Assembly (NCBI RefSeq): GCF_041379945.2 | Contig: NZ_JBFTXJ020000002.1 | Location: 62,001 to 126,000, forward strand | Source: Aneurinibacillus sp. REN35 | Lineage (GTDB): Bacteria; Bacillota; Bacilli; Aneurinibacillales; Aneurinibacillaceae | DNA: 64,000 bases | Direction of reading: 5' to 3' | In this document: piece after piece, positions 25,831 to 34,186 of the stretch | Numbering within the stretch: position 1 is the first letter of the stretch | How the letters are laid out: the number at the start of each line of letters is the position of its first letter | The notes under the pieces: generated by a model | What the model saw: only the letters and a program-made list of their open reading frames with translations | Told to the model about the DNA's origin: nothing | The model's database searches: none | Program-made: the position numbers and the translations under genes

Positions 25831-27876
25831 TTGGCTAAGAAAAGTATTGTTAAGGTAGTAACGACTGCTGTGCTGCTCAGTTCGCTTTCACTTCCTGTAC
25901 AGGCAGCGCCCTCTTTTGGAGACATCAACAACTCCTTTGCCAAAGAGGCCATTTTACAGCTTGTGAATCAAGGGATTGTCAGCGGAAAAGGGAACGGAAA
26001 ATTTGATCCAACAGGCAACATTTCGCGCCAAGATTTCGCAATTATTCTTGCGAACGCGCTGAAACTTGATGTTTCCAGTACACCAGCGACGGCAACCTTC
26101 TCGGATATTCCAAAAGATCATTATGCCTTTGCCGCGGTAGAGGCAGCGGCAAAAGCCGGGCTGATCTATGGTACGGGGGGCGGGAAGTTCGGCAGCGGCG
26201 AAAACTTGAGCCGACAGGATATGGCAGTCATCTTTATACGCGCGTTAGGGATTGAGGTAGCTGGAAAAGGAGCGGACTTGAAATTTAGTGATGCGGCTTC
26301 CATTGCAAATTATGCAAAAGATGCGGTAGCCGCAGCGGTAGAACTGGGTCTTCTCGTTGGCAACAACAATGGTACCTTTAATCCAAGAGGTATTGCAACA
26401 AGGGAACAGGTCGCTGTGGTAGCAAGCAAATTCCTGTCAGAAGTACAAAAGGGACAACAACCATCTCCAACCAATCCGACGCAGCCAACACCAAGTGTAC
26501 CAACACAACCTACTACGCCTGCCCCGACAACAGATCGAAGTGATCGTGGTGGCGGCGGTGGTGGCGGTGGCGGTGAAAGCAGCAAAGATCGCACGGCTCC
26601 AACCGTAACGCTCGTCTCCGCATCGCCTGTTGATATAGGCAGCAGCGTGATCGTGACAAGTAACGAGACGGGTACGGTATACCTTGTGCCAGCTTCTGAG
26701 AATCCGAGCAATAAAGAACGACTAGAGAGTCTTGTCTTAAGTAATCAAGCGAAAAAAGCCTCCGTGACGGCTGTACATACAAGCACGAGCCTCACAACAG
26801 AAGGATTATCCGCAGGCAATTATAAGGTCTATGCCGTCGATGCAAGTGGAAATGTATCCGTACCGTCATCCTCCATTGAGCTTCGGCTTCTTGAAACAGG
26901 CAAAGCATCTTTACTAAACAAAATTAGCGAGGCAACAAGCTTACAAGAGAACTCCCAGCTTGGAAATACTACGGGTAAATATCCGCAAAATGCGTTTGAG
27001 GCTTTAACGCAGGCTATCACGAATGCACAATCAATCGTAAATAATCAACAAGCGACATCGGACGAAGTAAACGCTGCAGCGGCTGCGTTACAGCAAGCTA
27101 TCATCCAGTTCCAGCAATCTGTAATTGCACCATTGACCTTTGAATTACAGCCGAATGTTCGATTTGATGTAAACTCAAACAAACTAGGCCCAGCAGGTGA
27201 TGTTCTTATCACCGATATTGTACCACCGATGTATCAATACAATAAACAGAATATCAAAAATCTTGTACAAATTAAACGTGGCACAGAAATAGAAAATATC
27301 AGATATAAGCCAGGCACCACTTCGTTCGAAGTAATAAACCCAAGTAATGAACCGGTAGCAGAGATTGCATTGGAATCAAGCACGGATCTTGTTACGTTGG
27401 CGCCGGCCCCTAATGGGGTCAATTTACATCCGCATGAGAACGTAGAAGAATCGACATCAGCAGCTATTACGTTTCATCTACAAGAAGATGGGCAGGAGGT
27501 TAGACAATTATCACTCCCAATTACCTTTGATCAAACCCCTCCGCAAATAACAGGAGGAAGCTATGCGAATAACACGTTTACATTGACGGCCAGTGAATCG
27601 ATTACAGCCACACCATCCCAGATTCCACTGGTACAGATAGAAGGTTCGGTTACAGGGGATTTTACGGATACTATACTTCTATATAATGGAATGGATTACA
27701 CGATAAATGTTCCAACACAGGATACGTTAACAATTAATCTTCTTGAATCCGGAAGGAATAAGGTGAGTGTTACGACAGGTAGTAAATTTAGAATTACAGT
27801 TAGTGGATATCGTGATTATGCAGATAATAGTATGGTGATCCCTACAATACAAATCATCTCCGTGGATCAGTATTAA
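25831..27876 (+). CDS. SLH-domain cell-surface protein
   Basis: Secreted surface protein of 681 residues. Signal peptide of about 25 residues (MAKKSIVKVVTTAVLL...VQAAP) is followed by three SLH domains (about 28-80, 90-145, 150-208) that bind pyruvylated wall polymer. A Pro/Thr linker (215-236) and a run of nine Gly (about 240-248) come next, then an Ig-like region, a FIVAR-like helical module (about 352-432) and a beta-rich C-terminal half of unknown function. It starts at TTG 25831; GGGGG eight bases upstream is the likely ribosome binding site. No enzymatic motif is seen. Possibly an S-layer-associated adhesin or scaffold. Confidence 0.88.
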   Translation: MAKKSIVKVVTTAVLLSSLSLPVQAAPSFGDINNSFAKEAILQLVNQGIVSGKGNGKFDPTGNISRQDFAIILANALKLDVSSTPATATFSDIPKDHYAFAAVEAAAKAGLIYGTGGGKFGSGENLSRQDMAVIFIRALGIEVAGKGADLKFSDAASIANYAKDAVAAAVELGLLVGNNNGTFNPRGIATREQVAVVASKFLSEVQKGQQPSPTNPTQPTPSVPTQPTTPAPTTDRSDRGGGGGGGGGESSKDRTAPTVTLVSASPVDIGSSVIVTSNETGTVYLVPASENPSNKERLESLVLSNQAKKASVTAVHTSTSLTTEGLSAGNYKVYAVDASGNVSVPSSSIELRLLETGKASLLNKISEATSLQENSQLGNTTGKYPQNAFEALTQAITNAQSIVNNQQATSDEVNAAAAALQQAIIQFQQSVIAPLTFELQPNVRFDVNSNKLGPAGDVLITDIVPPMYQYNKQNIKNLVQIKRGTEIENIRYKPGTTSFEVINPSNEPVAEIALESSTDLVTLAPAPNGVNLHPHENVEESTSAAITFHLQEDGQEVRQLSLPITFDQTPPQITGGSYANNTFTLTASESITATPSQIPLVQIEGSVTGDFTDTILLYNGMDYTINVPTQDTLTINLLESGRNKVSVTTGSKFRITVSGYRDYADNSMVIPTIQIISVDQY

Positions 27877-27893
27877 GAAAAAGGTGAACCTAG

Positions 27894-28748
27894 TTGGTTA
27901 CAATCATAAAGTTAGATACCATGTCTGTACCCGGATTTTTGCCTCAGGCTAAATTGCTGCTTGAACATCTATCATCCTCTTGCGTGGCGCTTGGAGCCGT
28001 TCGTTCTGGCAAACCGATTGGAGTTATTGTAGTGGAACTGCGGCCTCATTTTGAGGCCGCAAATCTTCTTTCTCTTTTTGTTATAGAAGAAGAGCGCAGG
28101 AAGGGGATCGGACAGAAATTAGTTCGTGATGCCGAAAAAATCCTTGAGAAAAACGGTTGTAAGAAGTTATATGTGGAATTTATTGGTGCGGCATCAGAAC
28201 CAGAGGAAGGGTTATTCTTATCATCCTGTGGCTTTGATCTCACAACACCAGGTATATACATGTATAGCGGCCCCTTAAACAGTTATGAAAAGGAAAAGTG
28301 GTATGCTGTTACCAACCCTCACCAATCCTTCTCAGTTGAAAATTTCAAAAATATGTCAAAGGGCGAACGAGCGGTGATAGAGCGAGGCCGCGAAATCTGG
28401 TATCCTGACATTCTGTATCCGTTCTTTGAGGAAGAATCTATTGATCCAGATTTGAGCTTGCTTCTTCGTTATAAAAACAACATGATAGGCTGGATGATTA
28501 TGGAGCCATTTGATGCAGATACAATACTGTTCAAATCCATGTTTATGAAAAAACCGCATCAAGGTATGGGGCGTGGGTTCTTATTGGCGATGGATGCGAT
28601 ACGTAATCTCTTACATCATTCTCATTATAAAAACGGGATTGTATTTATTGAATCCTCGAATAAAAGTATGATGAAACTCGCAAAGAAAAGACTTTTGCAT
28701 CCTTCTATTCGTGAAGAAGTTTTATGGAGAACATATAAAGTTATATAG
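27894..28748 (+). CDS. GNAT-family acetyltransferase, possibly two GNAT-like domains
   Basis: Cytoplasmic protein of 284 residues. The N-terminal half has a clear GNAT acetyl-CoA site (LLSLFVIEEERRKGIGQKLVRDAEKILEKNGC, residues ~58-90). The C-terminal half (about 140-284) looks like a second, weaker GNAT fold (MKKPHQGMGRGFLLAMDAI). It starts at TTG 27894 behind AAAAAGGTGA, 18 bp after the SLH gene, so probably co-transcribed. The substrate is unknown. Confidence 0.8.
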   Translation: MVTIIKLDTMSVPGFLPQAKLLLEHLSSSCVALGAVRSGKPIGVIVVELRPHFEAANLLSLFVIEEERRKGIGQKLVRDAEKILEKNGCKKLYVEFIGAASEPEEGLFLSSCGFDLTTPGIYMYSGPLNSYEKEKWYAVTNPHQSFSVENFKNMSKGERAVIERGREIWYPDILYPFFEEESIDPDLSLLLRYKNNMIGWMIMEPFDADTILFKSMFMKKPHQGMGRGFLLAMDAIRNLLHHSHYKNGIVFIESSNKSMMKLAKKRLLHPSIREEVLWRTYKVI

Positions 28749-28861
28749 AGCAGGGACTACAGTGAACATTCGGCAGTTTTTATAATCGCTACTATTAATA
28801 GCCATTATTATGTCGTTCATGACGGTATAGCCATCATTACACGTTCACAATATAATAAGAT

Positions 28862-28893
28862 GGGGGTGACTGATAAAAAGGTCATCCCTTTTT
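28862..28893 (+). terminator. Rho-independent terminator
   Basis: GGGGTGAC pairs with GTCATCCC (28881-28888) around about 10 bases, followed by TTTTT. It closes the SLH-GNAT unit. Confidence 0.75.
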
Positions 28894-28960
28894 CTAGTAT
28901 GAGTATGTTATCAGGAACTTCTTTTCATGCGTATCTGTTCCAAAAATAGTGTGATATATT

Positions 28961-28989
28961 TATATAATGAAATGGCATTTCATTATATA
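28961..28989 (+). promoter_or_regulatory. IclR-type operator before the iclR-like gene
   Basis: Perfect palindrome with 13-bp arms TATATAATGAAAT and ATTTCATTATATA around GGC. It overlaps a TATAAT (28963-28968) and lies 14 bp before the start. The core TGAAAT-GGC-ATTTCA recurs at 29865-29880, indicating autoregulation and control of the transporter. Confidence 0.7.
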
Positions 28990-29002
28990 AAATGGGAGAG
29001 GG

Positions 29003-29776
29003 ATGAATGTGAACCAGAGCGTAGTAAAGGCCCTAGGACTGCTAAATTTTTTCTCGGAGGAGCAAAGAGAGCTAACGCTTAGTGAATTATCCAATAAGGC
29101 AGATATGCCAAGGCCGACCGTGTACCGGCTTGCCACTTCATTAGAAATGTGCGGCTTTCTAAAAAAAACACGAAACTCCGATCAGGATGTACGGTACTCT
29201 CTCGGTTTGAAGCTTTTGGAGCTGGGGAGCATGGTTGCAGAACAACTGGAATTGCGAAAAGTAGCTCTCCCTTTTATGAGAAATTTATGCGATGAAACGA
29301 ATGAGGTTGTTCATCTGGTAGTAAGGGACGGGGATGAAGCGGTATATGTAGAGAAGGTAGAAGGCAATCGGAGTATCCGTTTATATACAAGGGTTGGCAA
29401 GCGTTCGGAATTGTATGTTGGTTCAGGACCGAAACTTTTGCTTGCCTACTTGCCAAGTGAAGAACAAGAAAGCATTATCGAAAAAATGTCGTTCCAAGTC
29501 ATTACGAAGAATACCATCACAGAAAAAAATAAACTGCGAAGTGAAATAGAGCGGATTGTGCAGGATGGCTATGCGATTAGTGAAGGAGAGCAGGACGATG
29601 AAACCATCGGCATTTCGTATCCTATTTTTGATTATACTCAAAAAATGGTAGCAGCCCTCGGTGTAAGCGGACCAAGTACACGAATATACGGAGAGCAGAA
29701 GAAGATGATTCAACAAAAGACAAAAGAGACAGCTCAGAAAATATCTAAGAATCTAGGTTATACAAAAGAGCGATAG
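29003..29776 (+). CDS. IclR-family transcriptional regulator
   Basis: Regulator of 257 residues: N-terminal winged helix (VVKALGLLNFFSEEQRELTLSELSNKADMPRPTVYRLATSLEMCGFL) and C-terminal effector domain (ISEGEQDDETIGISYPIFDYTQKMVAALGVSGP). Start is ATG 29003 or GTG 29009; GGGAGAGG fits the latter better. Palindromes in its own promoter and in that of the TRAP transporter share a core, so it most likely represses both until a small carboxylate-type effector binds. Confidence 0.93.
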   Translation: MNVNQSVVKALGLLNFFSEEQRELTLSELSNKADMPRPTVYRLATSLEMCGFLKKTRNSDQDVRYSLGLKLLELGSMVAEQLELRKVALPFMRNLCDETNEVVHLVVRDGDEAVYVEKVEGNRSIRLYTRVGKRSELYVGSGPKLLLAYLPSEEQESIIEKMSFQVITKNTITEKNKLRSEIERIVQDGYAISEGEQDDETIGISYPIFDYTQKMVAALGVSGPSTRIYGEQKKMIQQKTKETAQKISKNLGYTKER

Positions 29777-29826
29777 AAAGGGAGAGAGGGCAATGTGCGT
29801 TGTCCTCAATTTTTTTGTTAAAAAAA

Positions 29827-29891
29827 TTGAAATTATTAAATTTTTAGAATATAATTATTTATAATTGAAATAGCATTTCAATTATTGAAAT
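29827..29891 (+). promoter_or_regulatory. Promoter and IclR operators of the TAXI-TRAP operon
   Basis: TTGAAA (29827-29832), 17 bp, TATAAT (29850-29855). The palindrome ATAATTGAAAT-AGC-ATTTCAATTAT (29861-29885) covers the transcription start, and an overlapping palindrome ATTTCAAT-T-ATTGAAAT extends to 29891. The position implies repression. Confidence 0.7.
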
Positions 29892-29930
29892 GAAGAAAGA
29901 AAGTGATGTTGAAAACAAGGAGGGGTTTTT

Positions 29931-30950
29931 TTGCGAAAGAAAGGTAGATGGAATGCTTTTATCGCTTTATTTTTTGTTGTATTTTTTGTAAGCGCATGCA
30001 GTCAGCAAACGAGTGGAAGTGGAGGAGGAGTAAACATTGCCGTCGGCCCTCCGGCCAGTGAAACCCAATCCGTGGCTAAGAAAATTTTAGAAGCATATGG
30101 TGTGAAGGATGGAGACTATAAAGCGTTTCAAGAAGGGTTCGGCGATGCGTTAAATGGTGTTCAAGATGGTAACATTGCGATCTCTTTCGGTATTTTAGGT
30201 GTTCCGACCGGCTCGATTAATGAGCTCCAGGCTGCAGCTAAGGATGTTAAGATGCTGAGCTTGTCCGATGAAGCAATTGCCCATATTGAGAAAAATACCA
30301 GCTACAAAGCTTACACCATTCCCAAGGGCAGCTATGATTTTCTAGATAGTGACGTGAAGACGGTTACTGCCTATGCAATTTTAGTAGGGAATACGAATAC
30401 AATTGATGAAAAAACAGGATACGAATTGACCAAATATATGTATGAGAAGGCAAGTGAGAATACACACGCACAGGCAAAAGAGATGACACTTAAAAATGCG
30501 CTGAATGGAAGCGAGGGCCTTCCGATTCATCCAGGAGCGAAGAAGTATTTTGAGGAGAAAGGGCTAAAGGTGACCAATCCTGTCGCTACGCTCGATATCA
30601 AATCCAAGGGGAAGCAGGAGTTGATTTTAGGAACGGGAAGTCAAGGGGGGACTTATTATCCGCTGGGCGGTGAGTTGGCGAACATATGGAAGAAGTATGC
30701 GAGTGTCAACATCACGAATACCGAGACAAGCGCATCGCTTGAAAATCTAGCAAACATACGCGAAGGCACAATGGATCTAGGGATGTCTGTCCATGTTCCT
30801 GCGCAAAATGCGATTGCCGGAAAAGAACAGTTTGAAGGTAATCAAATTAAAAACGTTGCTTTTATGGGTCATATCTATCCAGAAGTCATCCAAATAGTCA
30901 CCCGCAAGTCGACAGGCATTAACAGTTTAGAAGATATCGTAAAAAAATAA
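29931..30950 (+). CDS. TAXI-family TRAP substrate-binding lipoprotein with permuted domain order
   Basis: Binding protein of 339 residues; lipoprotein signal with Cys23 (FVSAC). It starts at TTG 29931 behind AAGGAGGGG. In ordinary TAXI proteins the motif GTGGTGGxYYPLGG follows the signal peptide, and VGxPGSGT...ILEAYG starts the second half. Here the order is swapped: residues 34-213 (VNIAVGPPASETQSVAKKIL to LPIHPGAKKYFEEKG) match the usual second half. Residues about 226-339 (LILGTGSQGGTYYPLGGELA to TGINSLEDIVKK) match the first half, ending just where the second normally begins. The frame is continuous. It feeds the fused TRAP permease downstream; the ligand is unknown. Confidence 0.85.
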   Translation: MRKKGRWNAFIALFFVVFFVSACSQQTSGSGGGVNIAVGPPASETQSVAKKILEAYGVKDGDYKAFQEGFGDALNGVQDGNIAISFGILGVPTGSINELQAAAKDVKMLSLSDEAIAHIEKNTSYKAYTIPKGSYDFLDSDVKTVTAYAILVGNTNTIDEKTGYELTKYMYEKASENTHAQAKEMTLKNALNGSEGLPIHPGAKKYFEEKGLKVTNPVATLDIKSKGKQELILGTGSQGGTYYPLGGELANIWKKYASVNITNTETSASLENLANIREGTMDLGMSVHVPAQNAIAGKEQFEGNQIKNVAFMGHIYPEVIQIVTRKSTGINSLEDIVKK

Positions 30951-30960
30951 GAACACCAAG

Positions 30961-30996
30961 ATCTCGTGAAGAGTCTATAGCGGCTTTTCACGAGAT
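30961..30996 (+). promoter_or_regulatory. Intercistronic hairpin between TAXI protein and TRAP permease
   Basis: Perfect 10-bp arms ATCTCGTGAA and TTCACGAGAT with a 16-base loop and no T-run. Probably keeps the binding-protein mRNA more abundant than the permease. Confidence 0.6.
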
Positions 30997-31028
30997 ACGT
31001 TTGATACGATAGATAGGTGGTGAAAGGG

Positions 31029-32978
31029 ATGAAAAACGAGCAAATAACGGGACAAGCTTTGTTAGAAAAGTTCGATCGTGAGAGTATGTACCGACAAAAA
31101 CTTGGGAAGTGGAAATGGGTCGTTGTGTTTCTGGCGGTATATCTTACGCTTTTTCACCTATATACAGGGTATTTTGGCGTGTTTCAGACGCAGATTCAAG
31201 GAGCGATTCACTTAGGAACCGCACTTGGCTTGATTTTTATTTTGTACCCATGGAAGAAAGGATTGCAGCATAGAGAAGGAGTACCCTGGTATGATATTTG
31301 TTTGGCCTTTGTGGCTATATTCGTAGGGTACTATAAGATTATGTTTTTTGATGAATTGCTGTTGGGCCGTATTACAGGCTACACTCCGTTTGCGATCTTC
31401 GTATCCATTATTGGAGTCGTACTTGTCTTGGAGGCGACACGCCGTTCGGTTGGTCTTCCGATCGTCATTGTAGCCTCGGTTGCTATTTTGTATGCCATGC
31501 TTGGACCTTATATTCCGACTAAGGTATTGTCTCATCCTGGCTTTTCATTTGAAAAGATTACGACAAGTCTGTGGTTCCGTGAAAGTGGCGTATTCGGAAC
31601 GCCGCTACAGATTTCTGCCAAATTCATTTTCTTGTTTTTATTCTTTGGTGTCGTGCTTGTTCGGTCAGGGATCGGACAATATTTTAATGATCTTGCCTTT
31701 GCTGTAACAGGGAGGTTTACTGGCGGACCGGCCAAAGCGGCAGTTGTGTCCAGTGCTCTTCAGGGAATGATTTCAGGAAGTTCGGTAGCCAATACGGTTG
31801 CCTCAGGCTCGTTTACCATTCCGATGATGAAAAAGGCAGGTTTTAAACCGGAGTTTGCTGCTGCCGCAGAAGCCAGTTCATCTACGGGTGGGCAGCTTAT
31901 GCCGCCGATCATGGGTGCTGCTGCATTTATTATGGTCGAATATATCGGGGTTACGTATGGAGAGATTATGCTCGCCGCAGCCATCCCTGCTGTTCTTTAC
32001 TTTAGCGGCGTTTTTCTTGGGACACATTTTGAGGCAAAAAAACATGGCATTTATGGCATGCCAAAACACGAGCTTCCCAACATAAAAAGTCTGTTTTTAC
32101 AAAAAGGATACATGCTGCTGCCGCTTGTGATTATTATTTACACACTCATGGCTGGTTTTACCGCCCAGCGTGCCGCGCTTTTAGGTATTGTTATTGCTTT
32201 TGTAATTAGCTTCATCCGTAAGGAAACAAGAATGTCATGGAGAGGAATTATTGAAACATTGGAGGAAGGTGCGCGTGTTGCTCTGCCGGTGATTGCAGCC
32301 GTCGCCTGCGCAGGAATGATTGCAGGCGTAGTGGGCTTAACCGGACTTGGCAGCAAATTTGCGGCAGGTATTATTGCGCTTTCTGGTGGTTTGCTGATTC
32401 TATCGTTACTCTTCACGATGGTTGCGTGTCTCATTCTGGGGATGGGTCTTCCAACTACTGCGAATTACATTGTTACGGCTAGTGTGGCGGCTCCGGTACT
32501 AATTAATGAATTTGGACTGGCGCCTATCGCGGTTCATATGTTTGTGTTCTATTTTGGTATTATCGCAGATATTACTCCACCGGTATGCCTTGCAGCTTAT
32601 GCGGGAGCTGGTATTGCGAGAGCGAATCCTTTTAAAACAGGGGTAACAGCGACGAAATTGGCGGTAGCAGCGTTTATCATTCCGTATATGTTTGTATTAA
32701 ATCCCATTCTTGTTCTTGTGGATTACACCTTTATTGGCCTGTTAGCGGCTGTAGGAACCGCACTCTTGGGAATGACAGGGGTTAGTACGGCTTTAATCGG
32801 ATTCTTTATTCGTAGCTGCCTTTTATGGGAACGCATCATTTTATTTATAGCGGGCCTGCTGCTTATCTATCCAGATATGAAAACATCGCTCGCCGGATTT
32901 GCTTTGATGGCAATTATATGGTTTGGACAGCGCCGACGTCCGGCAGAAATCGTGAAGAGGGAACATAATCTTGCATAG
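31029..32978 (+). CDS. TRAP transporter fused membrane component (DctQM-like)
   Basis: Fused TRAP permease of about 649 residues, typical partner of TAXI binding proteins: N-terminal small-subunit-like helices (about 30-150), then the large DctM-like part. Visible signatures are GSSVANTVASGSFTIPMMKKAGF, EASSSTGGQLMPPIMGAAAFIM and LGMGLPTTANYIV, with ITPPVCLAAYAGAGIA near the second half-site. It uses an ion gradient, not ATP. ATG 31029 was chosen for its spacing from AGGTGG; two in-frame GTG codons upstream overlap it. Confidence 0.92.
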   Translation: MKNEQITGQALLEKFDRESMYRQKLGKWKWVVVFLAVYLTLFHLYTGYFGVFQTQIQGAIHLGTALGLIFILYPWKKGLQHREGVPWYDICLAFVAIFVGYYKIMFFDELLLGRITGYTPFAIFVSIIGVVLVLEATRRSVGLPIVIVASVAILYAMLGPYIPTKVLSHPGFSFEKITTSLWFRESGVFGTPLQISAKFIFLFLFFGVVLVRSGIGQYFNDLAFAVTGRFTGGPAKAAVVSSALQGMISGSSVANTVASGSFTIPMMKKAGFKPEFAAAAEASSSTGGQLMPPIMGAAAFIMVEYIGVTYGEIMLAAAIPAVLYFSGVFLGTHFEAKKHGIYGMPKHELPNIKSLFLQKGYMLLPLVIIIYTLMAGFTAQRAALLGIVIAFVISFIRKETRMSWRGIIETLEEGARVALPVIAAVACAGMIAGVVGLTGLGSKFAAGIIALSGGLLILSLLFTMVACLILGMGLPTTANYIVTASVAAPVLINEFGLAPIAVHMFVFYFGIIADITPPVCLAAYAGAGIARANPFKTGVTATKLAVAAFIIPYMFVLNPILVLVDYTFIGLLAAVGTALLGMTGVSTALIGFFIRSCLLWERIILFIAGLLLIYPDMKTSLAGFALMAIIWFGQRRRPAEIVKREHNLA

Positions 32979-32990
32979 GGAGAGACCATA

Positions 32991-34163
32991 ATGTTTACAA
33001 AACCGAAGAGAGTGAGAGAGGTTCCTCCGTATATTTTTGAGACGATCAATCAAAAAAAGAAGCAGTTGATTGAGGCGGGTATAGATGTAATTGATTTAGG
33101 TATTGGTTGTCCTGATTTGCCGACCCCGCCCCACATTGTTACCCGTTTAATTGAAGAGATGGGCGATGACCGGAATTTTAAGTACAGCACCTACAGAGGA
33201 TGTGATGAATTTCGGGAGGCGGTGGCCGCGTTCTATCGCAAACGGTTTGATAGCGTACTCGATCCGAAGACGGACGTGCTTACCCTTATCGGCTCGAAAG
33301 AGGGGCTCGGTCACTTAATTCCTGCTGTGATCGATCCAGGTGATATTGTCCTAATTCCGAATCCAGGATATCCGGTGTATGGGACGGCTGTTCATCTTAG
33401 CGGGGGGATTGTCTACGATATGCCGCTGCTAAAGGAAAATCAATTCCGTCCTGATTTTAGCTCCATCCCTTCCGAAGTTGCAGACAAGGCCAAGCTGATG
33501 ATTCTTAATTATCCGGGGAATCCTACAGCCGCTACGGTGGATCTTTCATTTTTTGAGAGCGCTGTAGCATTTGCTAAAGAGAATGATATTATCATCGCCC
33601 ATGATGCGGCTTATCAGATGGTTACATTCGATGGCTACAAAGCACCGAGCATATTGCAGGTAAAGGGAGCGATGGAAGTGGCGGTTGAGTTCGGTTCGCT
33701 CTCTAAAACGTACAATATGACGGGTTGGCGAATAGGGTATGCGGTTGGCAATAAAGACGTGCTTGATTCTTTATTGGTTGTAAAAAGCAATCTCGATACA
33801 GGCCAGTTTCTTCCGATTCAAAAAGCTGGCGCCACAGCTTTAACCTCTGAACAGCAGTGTGTAGAAGCTTACAACAGCATATATAAGGAGCGAATGGAGG
33901 CGGTGCTTGGGGCGCTTTGGAGCATCGGTATTGAGGCGGAGCCGCCAAGGGGAAGTTTTTTTATTTGGGCCGCGGTTCCTTCTGGATATGATTCTCAGAA
34001 ATTTGCGGAAAGAATTCTTGAACAGGCAGGTGTCGTCGTTACGCCCGGTACAGCGTTCGGCAAATATGGAGAGGGGTATTTCCGTCTTTCGTTGTCCGTA
34101 CCAACAGAGAAATTAAAAGAAGCAATGCATCGACTAAAGGCCAATATAGCGACCATTGTTTAA
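32991..34163 (+). CDS. PLP-dependent class I/II aminotransferase
   Basis: Fold-type I aminotransferase of 390 residues. PLP lysine in GSLSKTYNMTGWRIGYAVG; YPGNPTAATVD and HDAAYQMV carry the Asn and Asp/Tyr contacts; the N-terminal MFTKPKRVREVPPYIFETINQKKKQLIEAG resembles the LL-diaminopimelate/aspartate aminotransferase subgroup. It starts 12 bp after the permease. Between a TRAP importer and a ThDP enzyme it probably deaminates the imported amino compound, not DAP; that is inference from context. Confidence 0.9.
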   Translation: MFTKPKRVREVPPYIFETINQKKKQLIEAGIDVIDLGIGCPDLPTPPHIVTRLIEEMGDDRNFKYSTYRGCDEFREAVAAFYRKRFDSVLDPKTDVLTLIGSKEGLGHLIPAVIDPGDIVLIPNPGYPVYGTAVHLSGGIVYDMPLLKENQFRPDFSSIPSEVADKAKLMILNYPGNPTAATVDLSFFESAVAFAKENDIIIAHDAAYQMVTFDGYKAPSILQVKGAMEVAVEFGSLSKTYNMTGWRIGYAVGNKDVLDSLLVVKSNLDTGQFLPIQKAGATALTSEQQCVEAYNSIYKERMEAVLGALWSIGIEAEPPRGSFFIWAAVPSGYDSQKFAERILEQAGVVVTPGTAFGKYGEGYFRLSLSVPTEKLKEAMHRLKANIATIV

Positions 34164-34186
34164 TAAATAAAATAGGAGATGGTAGG

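Noticed and set aside
26543-26575. GGN repeat tract in the SLH gene as a repeat array
   Set aside because: A short in-frame Gly linker between the SLH domains and the rest; no longer unit and no evidence of instability.
29826-29833. Third independent IclR site
   Set aside because: A lone ATTGAAAT half that coincides with the -35 element; no inverted partner at proper spacing.
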